Source: NS-11 sp036505795
GTDB taxonomy: Bacteria; Nitrospirota; Nitrospiria; Nitrospirales; NS-4
Reading direction: 5' to 3'
NCBI GenBank assembly: GCA_036505795.1
Contig: DASXSU010000115.1
Coordinates: 1-13,338, forward strand
DNA length: 13,338 bases
How positions within the stretch are numbered: the stretch's first letter is position 1; each line of letters begins with the position of its first letter. Of the stretch, positions 1 through 6,600 are shown one piece after another. Both the position numbers and the translations under genes were made by a program. Under the pieces are notes generated by a model. The model was not told the origin of the DNA and did no database searches. It worked only from the letters and a program-made list of their open reading frames with translations.

Positions 1-265
1 GGAGGTGTACGTGCTGGCGAAAGAAGAAGGGGGCCGGCACACGCCGTTCTTTAATGGGTATCGGCCGCAGTTTTATTTTCGGACCACCGATGTCACCGGG
101 GTCGTGACGCTGCCGGCGGGCGTGGAGATGGTGATGCCGGGGGACAATGTGTCGGTGTCCGGGGAGCTGATCTCGCCGATTGCGATGGACCAGGGGCTGC
201 GCTTTGCGATCCGCGAAGGCGGCAAAACCGTGGGCTCCGGCATTGTGACCGAAATCGTCGCGTGA
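1..265 (+). CDS. tuf: Elongation factor Tu, C-terminal part (5' end outside window)
   Basis: EF-Tu is the GTPase that delivers aminoacyl-tRNA to the ribosomal A site in the cytoplasm. Only about the last 88 codons are present, and the reading frame is open from position 2 (GAG) to the TGA at 263-265. The translation is the domain 3 beta-barrel, with the family signatures EGGRHTPFF, YRPQFYFRTTDVTG, GVEMVMPGDN and GLRFAIREGGKTVG, and it ends in IVTEIVA at the normal EF-Tu C terminus. A GTG in frame at position 5 is a valine codon inside the gene, not a start. The stop is followed by a palindromic repeat and then rpmG, an order common in bacteria. A second tuf begins at the other end of the window, so the genome probably has at least two copies; whether they are identical cannot be judged because the visible parts do not overlap. 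Confidence 0.97.
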   Translation, partial: EVYVLAKEEGGRHTPFFNGYRPQFYFRTTDVTGVVTLPAGVEMVMPGDNVSVSGELISPIAMDQGLRFAIREGGKTVGSGIVTEIVA

Positions 266-271
266 AGTGTC

Positions 272-331
272 TGTCATGCTGAGGCCGGCGAAGCATCTCA
301 ATTGAGACCCTTCGCTACGCTCAGGGTGACA
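272..331. repeat. 60-nt imperfect palindrome, REP/MITE-like dispersed repeat
   Basis: Two 30-nt arms (272-301 and 302-331) are inverted copies meeting at a central AATT. By hand count 22 of 30 positions match, in blocks TGTCA, CTGAG, GCGAAG and TCTCAA. The arms follow the pattern TGTCAT-CTGAG…GCGAAG…, which I recognise as a palindromic repeat scattered between genes in many bacterial genomes; this is recall, not a search. It begins seven bases after the tuf stop codon. In RNA it would fold into a long hairpin, so it could protect the tuf 3' end or weaken read-through into rpmG, but no T-tract follows and it is not a standard intrinsic terminator. No second copy was noticed in this window. Confidence 0.7.
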
Positions 332-379
332 ATGTATTCAGTGTGACGATGGAAATGAGAGGGAGAGGGAGTTTCGATC

Positions 380-529
380 ATGCGTGACATCATTACTATG
401 GCCTGTCCGGAGTGCAAGCGGCGGAATTACTCGAGCATGAAGAACAAGAAAAACGATCCAGATCGATTGGAGCTGCGTAAATATTGTCCGTTCTGTCGTA
501 AACATACCCCGCATAAGGAAACGAAATAA
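380..529 (+). CDS. rpmG: 50S ribosomal protein L33
   Basis: This 49-residue protein is the small L33 of the large ribosomal subunit, near the E site. The translation starts MRDIITMACPECKRRNYSS and ends RKYCPFCRKHTPHKETK, matching the family along its whole length. Four cysteines in two CxxC pairs (C9/C12 and C36/C39) form the zinc ribbon, so this is the zinc-binding (C+) form. The ATG at 380 is chosen because GGGAG at 367-371 lies 8 nt upstream and because L33 proteins usually begin with M-(R/K)-(D/E)-I-I-T; the ATG at residue 7 would cut conserved residues. It sits between tuf and tRNA-Trp, the usual bacterial order rpmG–trnW–secE–nusG. The gene is short and easily missed by ORF length filters. 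Confidence 0.96.
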   Translation: MRDIITMACPECKRRNYSSMKNKKNDPDRLELRKYCPFCRKHTPHKETK

Positions 530-542
530 TTCCTGAATACTC

Positions 543-619
543 AGGGGCATGGTGTTCAACGGTTAGCACGTCGGTCTCCAAAACCGAAGGTCTGGGTTCA
601 ATTCCTAGTGCCCCTGCCA
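543..619 (+). tRNA. trnW: tRNA-Trp, anticodon CCA
   Basis: A complete cloverleaf can be folded by hand. The acceptor stem AGGGGCA (543-549) pairs with TGCCCCT (609-615), followed by discriminator G616 (typical of bacterial tRNA-Trp) and an encoded CCA tail (617-619). The D stem is GTGT (552-555) with GCAC (566-569). The anticodon stem TCGGT (571-575) pairs with ACCGA (583-587) around loop CTCCAAA, with anticodon CCA at 578-580. The T stem CTGGG (592-596) pairs with CCTAG (604-608) with one G-T wobble, and its loop is TTCAATT. There is no intron. It starts 13 nt after the rpmG stop, so it is probably processed from a shared transcript with rpmG and secE. Confidence 0.98.
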
Positions 620-646
620 AACACGCATGCCCGGAGACATATCTGT

Positions 647-661
647 TGAGTGGATCACTCA
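647..661. other. Short inverted repeat between tRNA-Trp and secE
   Basis: TGAGTG (647-652) and CACTCA (656-661) are a perfect 6-bp inverted repeat with a 3-nt GAT spacer, in the 109-nt gap between the tRNA and secE. It could be a weak RNA hairpin or a protein site. There is no T-tract after it and no convincing promoter next to it, so no function is assigned. Confidence 0.3.
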
Positions 662-728
662 TGTGGCTGATGAGGTTTTGGTGCGACTGAATGACACTGC
701 CGGTGTGGCACTTTGAAGGAGTAGAGCG

Positions 729-923
729 ATGCTGAAACGCTCATGGGAAGGGACCAAAGAGTTCCTGCTGGATGTCCGCGCCGAACTGCGAAAGGTGACG
801 TATCCGAGCTTGAACGAAACCATCGGATCCACGACCGTCGTGATCGTGCTCGTCATGATTGTCTCGCTATTCTTAGCGTTGACCGATCTGATCCTGGTGC
901 GGATCATAGGGAGGATCATCTAA
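729..923 (+). CDS. secE: Preprotein translocase subunit SecE
   Basis: SecE is the small essential clamp subunit of the SecYEG protein-conducting channel in the cytoplasmic membrane. The 64-residue product is the short single-span form seen in most bacteria, unlike the three-span E. coli protein. The N-terminal amphipathic part holds the family motif as ELRKVTYPSLNET (about residues 19-31); most relatives have Trp where this protein has Tyr. Residues about 34-60 form one hydrophobic transmembrane helix rich in V, I and L. The ATG at 729 has AAGGAG (716-721) 7 nt upstream. The stop lies two bases before the nusG ATG, so secE and nusG are surely co-transcribed, as in nearly all bacteria. Confidence 0.95.
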   Translation: MLKRSWEGTKEFLLDVRAELRKVTYPSLNETIGSTTVVIVLVMIVSLFLALTDLILVRIIGRII

Positions 924-925
924 GC

Positions 926-1474
926 ATGGCAGAGGCTACGACCAAGACAAAAAATTGGTATGTTGTCCACACCTATGCCGGATTCGAAGGCAGGGTCAAG
1001 ACGAGCATTCTCGACCGCGCCAAGGAGATGGGATTGCAAGAGACGATCGGCCAGGTGCTGGTGCCGACCGAGGATGTGATCGAGATCAAGGAGGGAAAGA
1101 AACGGACGTCGACGCGTAAGTTCTTCCCCGGCTATGTCCTGGTCGAAATGGACATGTCAAATGACGCCTGGCAAATGATTAAGAAGACGCCAAAGGTCAC
1201 CGGGTTCGTCGGCGGAGGAACGGAGCCGATCCCTTTGACCCAGGAAGAGGTCGATACGCTGCTGAAACAGATCGACACCGGCGCCGCCATGCCGCGGCAG
1301 AAGGAAGAATACCACAAGGGCGATAACGTGCGGATCATTGACGGACCTTTTCTCGGTTTTAACGGCATGGTCGATGATGTGGATCAGGAGCGTGGCAGGC
1401 TCAAAGTGCTGGTGAGCATCTTCGGCCGCGGCACCCCGGTGGAATTGAGTTTCGGGCAGGTCGAGCGATTATAG
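926..1474 (+). CDS. nusG: Transcription termination/antitermination factor NusG
   Basis: NusG binds the RNA polymerase clamp and can contact Rho or ribosomal protein S10, coupling transcription with translation. The 182-residue protein has the NGN domain from about residue 9 (KNWYVVHTYAGFE, with the FFPGYVLVEMDM core and VTGFVGGG segment) and a C-terminal KOW domain from about residue 128 (KGDNVRIIDGPFLGFNGMV, ending ELSFGQVERL). Length and domain order match ordinary NusG with no insertion. The ATG at 926 lies two bases after the secE stop, and AGGGAGG (908-914) within the end of secE serves as ribosome binding site. An upstream in-frame extension to 743 only overlaps secE in another frame and has no NusG-like residues, so I exclude it. 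Confidence 0.97.
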   Translation: MAEATTKTKNWYVVHTYAGFEGRVKTSILDRAKEMGLQETIGQVLVPTEDVIEIKEGKKRTSTRKFFPGYVLVEMDMSNDAWQMIKKTPKVTGFVGGGTEPIPLTQEEVDTLLKQIDTGAAMPRQKEEYHKGDNVRIIDGPFLGFNGMVDDVDQERGRLKVLVSIFGRGTPVELSFGQVERL

Positions 1475-1500
1475 GAATTAAATTCTAAAAGGAACCCTCC

Positions 1501-1923
1501 ATGGCAAAAGAAGTTAAAAGTCTGGTGAAGTTGCAGATTCCGGCTGGCAAGGCCAACCCGGCGCCGCCGGTCGGTCCAGCCCTAGGCCAGCACGGCGTCA
1601 ATATCATGGAGTTTTGCAAACAGTTTAATGAGAAGACGAAGGGCCAGGAAGGCTCCATCATTCCTGTCATCATCACGGTCTACACGGACCGCAGCTACAC
1701 CTTTCTTATGAAGACGCCGCCTGCGTCCGATTTGTTGAAAAAGGCCGCCGGCATCATCAAGGGCTCGGGGACTCCGAATAAGGAAAAGGTCGCAAAGGTC
1801 TCGGCAGCCCAGGTACAGGAGATCGCCCGGGTGAAGATGGCGGACCTCAATGCGGCAGATTTGACGGCCGCAGGCAAAATTATCGCAGGCACTGCACGCA
1901 GCATGGGCATCGCGGTCGAGTAG
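1501..1923 (+). CDS. rplK: 50S ribosomal protein L11
   Basis: L11 binds 23S rRNA helices 43/44 at the GTPase-associated centre and helps elongation factors and the stringent-response enzyme RelA act on the ribosome. The 140-residue product is close to the usual 141. The N-terminal domain shows the hallmark PPVGPALGQHGVNIMEFCKQFN (about residues 20-41) with the proline-rich face that thiopeptide antibiotics contact. The C-terminal rRNA-binding domain ends with the conserved G-TARSMGI segment. AAAAGGA (1487-1493) lies 7 nt before the ATG. It follows nusG by 26 nt and precedes rplA by about 20 nt, the standard L11-operon order. Confidence 0.97.
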   Translation: MAKEVKSLVKLQIPAGKANPAPPVGPALGQHGVNIMEFCKQFNEKTKGQEGSIIPVIITVYTDRSYTFLMKTPPASDLLKKAAGIIKGSGTPNKEKVAKVSAAQVQEIARVKMADLNAADLTAAGKIIAGTARSMGIAVE

Positions 1924-1932
1924 CAATAGCTT

Positions 1933-1938
1933 AGGGAG
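1933..1938 (+). promoter_or_regulatory. rplA ribosome binding site (selects start 1945)
   Basis: AGGGAG sits directly against a first ATG (1939) but 6 nt before a second in-frame ATG (1945). Since a ribosome needs several bases between the Shine-Dalgarno sequence and the start codon, the second ATG is the better start. Confidence 0.7.
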
Positions 1939-1944
1939 ATGGCT

Positions 1945-2637
1945 ATGGGGAAAAAGTGGAAAGCAGCGAAAGCGCTCGTGGAGGATAAGCTCTATGGCCT
2001 TCAAGACGCCATGGAGTTAGTGAAACGCACGGCTTACGCCAAGTTCGACGAAACCGTCGAAATGGCTTTTCGTCTCGGGGTGGATCCGAAAAGATCCGAC
2101 CAGATGGTGCGCGGTTCGGTGGTTTTACCGCACGGCACTGGGGTCAAGGTGCGGGTTCTCGTCTTCGCGAAAGGCGATAAAGAGAAAGAGGCCCGCGACG
2201 CCGGCGCCGAGATCGTGGGAGGAGACGAGCTTGTAGAGAAGGTGAAAGGCGGATGGCTGGAGTTCGACAAGGCCATCGCGACCCCCGACATGATGGGCAA
2301 CGTCGGGAAGCTCGGCAAGATTTTAGGTCCGAGAGGGCTCATGCCCAATCCCAAGACCGGCACCGTCACCTTCGACGTTGCCAAGGCGATCAGCGATATC
2401 CGCAAAGGCCGCGTGGAGTACAAGATTGAAAAGGCCGGGGTGGTTCATGTGCGCGTCGGCAAAGTCTCATTCGAGGCCAACAAACTTCGAGAGAATGGGG
2501 CAATGCTGCTCGATTCGGTCATGAAAGCCAAGCCGGCCTCAAGCAAAGGGCGCTACCTGAAATCCGCGACTGTGTCGTCGACGATGGGCCCGGGCATACC
2601 CTTGGATGCCGTAACGTTGGGCAAAACGGCTGAATAA
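1945..2637 (+). CDS. rplA: 50S ribosomal protein L1
   Basis: L1 forms the mobile stalk near the ribosomal E site and in many bacteria represses translation of the L11 operon by binding its own mRNA. The 230-residue product starting MGKKWKAAK has the two-domain L1 architecture: the outer parts of the chain form domain I, and the middle (about residues 68-158) forms domain II. The signature GPRGLMPNPKTGTV appears at about residues 130-143, and the C-terminal TMGPGIPLD segment is also conserved. I choose ATG 1945 over ATG 1939 on ribosome-binding-site spacing; the difference is two residues. No L1-type mRNA operator was recognised upstream of rplK, but I did not fold the leader rigorously. Confidence 0.96.
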   Translation: MGKKWKAAKALVEDKLYGLQDAMELVKRTAYAKFDETVEMAFRLGVDPKRSDQMVRGSVVLPHGTGVKVRVLVFAKGDKEKEARDAGAEIVGGDELVEKVKGGWLEFDKAIATPDMMGNVGKLGKILGPRGLMPNPKTGTVTFDVAKAISDIRKGRVEYKIEKAGVVHVRVGKVSFEANKLRENGAMLLDSVMKAKPASSKGRYLKSATVSSTMGPGIPLDAVTLGKTAE

Positions 2638-2667
2638 TCCGAGAGTGAATGACGAGGAGAACCGCAG

Positions 2668-3597
2668 ATGCGTAAGGACTTGAAGGGGCCGGCAATCGCC
2701 GAGCTCCATGAGAAATTCAGCCGGGCAAAAGTCGCGGTCCTGACGGAAACCGTCGGCCTCACCAGTAATGAAGCGACAGAACTTCGCCGGCTGCTTCGGG
2801 GGGCGAAAGCCGAACTCAAGGTGGTGAAGAATACCTTAGCCATGCTTGCCGCCGACGGCACGCCCATGGCCGGGGTCAAAGAGCATTTTAAAGGCGCCCT
2901 GTCGGTGGCGATCGGCTATGACGATCCGGCCCTGCCGGCAAAGATTCTCCGTGATTTCATCGCGAAAGAGAAGCGCGATAAGAAGATGCGGATCACGGTG
3001 GGAATGGTGGACGGTAATGTTTTCGATGCCGCCCGCATCAAAGCAGTCGCCGAGTTACCCTCGCGTCCGGTTCTCCTGGCCATGCTGCTTTCGGCCATGC
3101 AAGGACCGGTGCGCGGGATCATGTTTACGCTTTCCGGAGTCATTAGAAAATTTATTGGAGTCATGGTCGCTGTTCAAGAGAAGAAGAAAGGAGAAGGAGA
3201 GATGCCGACTGCTGAGGGTAAATTGACACAGGAAGAGATCTTGAAAGCCATCGACGTCATGCCGGTGCTCGAGCTGTCCGAACTGGTGAAGACGATGGAA
3301 AGCCGCTACGGCGTGACGGCCGCGGCCCCCGTCGCGGCGAGCGCGGCGGGCGGTGGTGGCGGGGCTGCGGCTCCCGCTGAAGAGAAAACAGCCTTTGACG
3401 TCATCCTGACGAGCGCGGGCGATAAGAAGATCCAGGTCATCAAGGTGGTCCGCGAAGTGACGAACCTCGGCTTGAAAGAGGCCAAGGACCTCGTGGAAGC
3501 GGCGCCGAAGCCGGTAAAGACAGGGCTGACCAAGGAAGAGGCCGAGAGCATTAAGAAAAAGCTCGAAGAGCAGGGCGCGAAGACCGAGATCAAGTAA
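2668..3597 (+). CDS. rplJ: Ribosomal protein L10 fused in frame to L7/L12
   Basis: L10 anchors the L7/L12 stalk to 23S rRNA. Residues 1-178 are an L10: MRKDLKGPAIAELHEKFSRA at the N terminus, KVVKNTLAMLAADGTP in the rRNA-binding core, and a C-terminal helix (about residues 145-175, ending AVQEKKKG) that in other bacteria binds L12 dimers. A normal L10 would stop here. Instead the frame runs without a stop into a complete L7/L12 (residues 179-309), giving one 309-residue frame. GAGGAGA (2654-2660) is 7 nt before the ATG. A strong internal ribosome binding site precedes the L12 start, so free L12 is probably made too. One substitution, for example GAA for TAA at 3193-3195, would explain loss of a stop; that could be a real mutation or a sequencing error. 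The L10 and L12 identities are certain; the fusion is read directly from the sequence. Confidence 0.93.
   Translation: MRKDLKGPAIAELHEKFSRAKVAVLTETVGLTSNEATELRRLLRGAKAELKVVKNTLAMLAADGTPMAGVKEHFKGALSVAIGYDDPALPAKILRDFIAKEKRDKKMRITVGMVDGNVFDAARIKAVAELPSRPVLLAMLLSAMQGPVRGIMFTLSGVIRKFIGVMVAVQEKKKGEGEMPTAEGKLTQEEILKAIDVMPVLELSELVKTMESRYGVTAAAPVAASAAGGGGGAAAPAEEKTAFDVILTSAGDKKIQVIKVVREVTNLGLKEAKDLVEAAPKPVKTGLTKEEAESIKKKLEEQGAKTEIK
3187..3193 (+). promoter_or_regulatory. Internal rplL ribosome binding site
   Basis: AAAGGAG ends 8 nt before the ATG at 3202, an ideal Shine-Dalgarno match and spacing, with a second purine-rich AAGGAGAG at 3194-3201. It lies inside the open L10-L12 frame, where it encodes KGEGE. 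Its presence strongly suggests that L12 is also started independently, which is needed because ribosomes carry several L12 copies per L10. Confidence 0.85.
3202..3597 (+). CDS. rplL: 50S ribosomal protein L7/L12 (internal start in the L10 frame)
   Basis: L7/L12 is the flexible multi-copy stalk protein that recruits and stimulates the translational GTPases EF-Tu, EF-G, IF2 and RF3. Starting at ATG 3202 the product is 131 residues. It has an N-terminal dimerisation domain (LTQEEILKAIDVMPVLELSEL, about residues 8-28), an unusually glycine-rich alanine/proline hinge (about residues 42-62, with a run of five Gly), and the globular C-terminal factor-binding domain (TAFDVILTSAGDKKIQVIK … GLKEAKDLVEAAPKPVK). 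The domain is complete and well conserved, so the gene is not decaying. It shares its frame and stop with the upstream L10, with no stop between them. The strong internal ribosome binding site supports separate translation. The rpoB start is 38 nt downstream. Confidence 0.93.
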   Translation: MPTAEGKLTQEEILKAIDVMPVLELSELVKTMESRYGVTAAAPVAASAAGGGGGAAAPAEEKTAFDVILTSAGDKKIQVIKVVREVTNLGLKEAKDLVEAAPKPVKTGLTKEEAESIKKKLEEQGAKTEIK

Positions 3598-3625
3598 GTT
3601 CATCCACCGACGGCTTGTCTGATGT

Positions 3626-3632
3626 AGGGGGA
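3626..3632 (+). promoter_or_regulatory. rpoB ribosome binding site (selects start 3636)
   Basis: AGGGGGA lies just before ATG 3636, with a short 3-5 nt spacing depending on register. The alternative in-frame TTG at 3615 has no purine-rich sequence upstream, so ATG 3636 is the likely start. Confidence 0.6.
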
Positions 3633-3635
3633 AGA

Positions 3636-6600
3636 ATGCCCGAAATCATTGGCAGCAGCACGCTGATAGAACGCAAGGACTTTTCGAAGATTCCGCGGAA
3701 CATTGAGGTTCCGGACCTGATTGAGATTCAAAAGCGGTCCTATGACCATTTCCTCCAAATGGAGACGGAGCCCGATCACCGTGAGGACAGGGGCCTGCAG
3801 GCCGCGCTGACCAGCGTCTTTCCCATTGCGGATTACAACAATACCGCGGTGCTCGAATTCGTCAATTACAGCCTCGGGACGCCGAAGTACGATGTGCGGG
3901 AATGCGCTGAGCAGGGGATGAGTTTTGGCGCCCCGTTGAAGATCCGCGTCCGCTTGGTCGTGCTGGACCGTGAGGACAAGTCACCGACCAAGAAGGTCCT
4001 CGACGTCCGTGAACAAGAGGTGTACGTCGGTGAGTTGCCATTGATGACAGACAGAGGGACGTTCATCATCAACGGCACCGAACGGGTCGTGGTCAGCCAG
4101 CTCCATCGCTCGCCCGGGGCGTTCTTTACGCACGACAAAGGTCGCACGCACGCCAGCGGGAAAATTCTCTATTCGGCCCGCATCATTCCCTACCGGGGAT
4201 CATGGCTCGACTTCGAGTTCGATGTGCGGGACATCATCTATGTCAGGATCGACCGGCGGCGCAAAATGCCCGCCACGATCCTTCTCAAGGCGTTCGGCTA
4301 CAGCACGGATGATCTTCTCCGCATGTATTACCCCGTCGAGGAAATTGAGGTGCAGAAGGGCAAGCTGTGGAGGAAATTGGACGTCGACATTCATACCGGA
4401 CTCCGCGTACCGCATGACCTGACCGAAAAAGGCAGTAAAGAGCCGATTGCCCGCGAGGGCGCCAAGCTGACAAAGGCACTCATCGCGAAACTGAAGACGG
4501 CGGGCCACAAAGAGGTCGAGGTCAAGCCGGAAAGTCTTGTGGGCCGAACCGTATTGGTGGATCTCGTGGACCCGGCCTCCAAAGAGATCATTCTGGAGAA
4601 GAACCAGCGGTTGACGGAAGAGGTCCTCGAAAAGGTGGCGGAGAGCGGGCTTGAGTCGTTTAAGGTGGTGTACTGGGACAGTCTCACCATCCCCTCGGTC
4701 ATCGAAGACACCCTGGAAAGCGAGAAGACCACGTCCAAAGAAGAGGCGATGGTCGAAATCTATAAGCGGTTGCGACCCGGTGAGACACCATCCATTGAGA
4801 CAGCCAAGACGCTGTTCGAAAACCTGTTCTTCAATCCGAAACGGTACGATCTGTCGCCGGTCGGGCGCCTCAAACTCAACAAGAAGCTCGGTCTCGATCT
4901 GGCGCTCGAGAAGCGGACGCTGACGGCGCAAGACATCATTGAGGTGGTGCGCTATCTGGTCGGTCTCAAATCCGGCAAAGGCGATATTGACGACATCGAT
5001 CATCTCGGGAACCGGAGAGTCCGCTCGGTCGGGGAACTGCTCGAGAACCAGTTTCGGCTCGGGCTCGTCCGGATGGAACGGAGCATTCGGGAGCGGATGA
5101 ACCTCTTGGACATGGAGGCGGTGCTGCCGCACGATTTGATCAACGCCAAACCGGTGATCGCCGCGATCAAGGAGTTTTTCGGCAGCAGCCAGTTGTCGCA
5201 GTTCATGGACCAGACCAATCCCCTCGCCGAGATTACACACAAGCGGCGGCTCTCGGCCCTTGGCCCGGGCGGCCTCACTCGCGAGCGAGCCGGCTTCGAA
5301 GTGCGCGACGTACATCCGTCGCACTACAGTCGCATCTGCCCGATCGAGACGCCGGAGGGACCCAATATCGGTTTGATCACGTCGCTGGCGACCTATGCGC
5401 GCGTCAACGAGTTTGGGTTCATCGAAGCCCCGTACCAGAAAGTACACCGCGGCAAGGTCACCGGAGAGATCGAGTACCTCTCTGCGATCGACGGCGAGCG
5501 CTTTCATATCGCCCAGGCCAATTCTGAGGTAGACCAGCACAGTAAATTGACGGCGGAGCAGGTGTCCGCCCGCTTCGGCGGCGACTTCGTGATGGTCCCT
5601 CCGGAGAAGGTCGAATACATGGACCTCTCCCCGAAGCAGGTCGTGAGTGTCGCCACCGCGCTGATTCCGTTCCTTGAGCACGACGACGCCAATCGCGCGC
5701 TGATGGGTTCGAACATGCAGCGCCAAGCCGTGCCCTTGATCCAGACCGAAGCCCCGCTCGTGGGCACCGGGATGGAGTCGATCGTGGCCCGGGATTCCGG
5801 CTACGTCGTGCTGGCCCAACGGCCGGGCGTCGTGGAGAGCGTGGATGCCACCCGGATCGTCGTGAAGACGGACCTCAAGAAAAAAGAGCCCGGCAGTAAA
5901 AAGCACGAGATCTGTCTGGATACCTATGATCTCGTCAAGTTTAAGCGCTCGAATCAAAACACCAGTATCACGCAAAAGCCGGTCGTGGCGGTAGGAGATC
6001 AGGTGAAGCGCGGACAGGTGTTAGCGGACGGCCCGGCCATCGATCGCGGCGATCTGGCCCTCGGGAGAAACATCCTGGTCGCCTTTATGCCGTGGGGCGG
6101 CTACAACTTTGAAGATGCGATTCTACTGAGCGAGCGGCTGGTGCGAGAGGACGTGTTCACCTCGATTCACATCGAGGAGTTTGAAGTGGAGGCCCGGGAC
6201 ACCAAGCTGGGCAAGGAAGATATCACCCGGGACATTCCCAACGTCGGCGAGGACGCCCTTCGTAACCTGGATGAGAGCGGCATCATCCGCATCGGGGCGG
6301 AAGTGAAACAAGGGGATATTCTGGTCGGGAAGGTGACCCCAAAAGGTGAGACCCAGCTCACGCCGGAGGAGAAACTCCTGCGCGCAATTTTCGGGGAAAA
6401 AGCGGGCGACGTGAAGGATACCTCGCTGACTGTGCCCCCGGGGGTTGAAGGCATCCTCGTGGACGTCAAGATCTTCTCCCGCAAGGGCTTGGATAAAGAC
6501 GAGCGCTCGAAGAGCATCGAAAGCGACGATGTGCTCCGAATTCAGCGCGAACATCAGGACAGCCTGCGCATTGTTGATGAGGAAAAAAATAAGAAGATCC

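Noticed and set aside
272..331. Intrinsic terminator after tuf
   Set aside because: The palindrome can fold, but no T-run follows; a repeat element explains it better, although an effect on read-through cannot be excluded.
302..338. Promoter for rpmG (TTGAGA with TGTATT)
   Set aside because: The spacing of about 25 nt is too long and the -35-like element is simply part of the palindromic repeat.
396..662. Frames on the - strand over rpmG and tRNA-Trp
   Set aside because: They are antisense to a confident L33 gene and a complete tRNA, so not plausible genes.
646..674. Promoter for secE (TTGAGT followed by GATGAG)
   Set aside because: The -10 region does not resemble TATAAT at any allowed spacing.
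743..925. N-terminal extension of nusG into secE
   Set aside because: The extra 61 residues are a shadow of secE in another frame, without NusG similarity; ATG 926 has a good ribosome binding site and gives normal NusG length.
4200..5975. Long open frame on the - strand (591 codons) opposite rpoB
   Set aside because: It lies fully antisense to well-conserved rpoB, has no recognisable domain, and is explained by GC-rich codon bias in the sense gene. The same applies to the - strand frames opposite rpoC.
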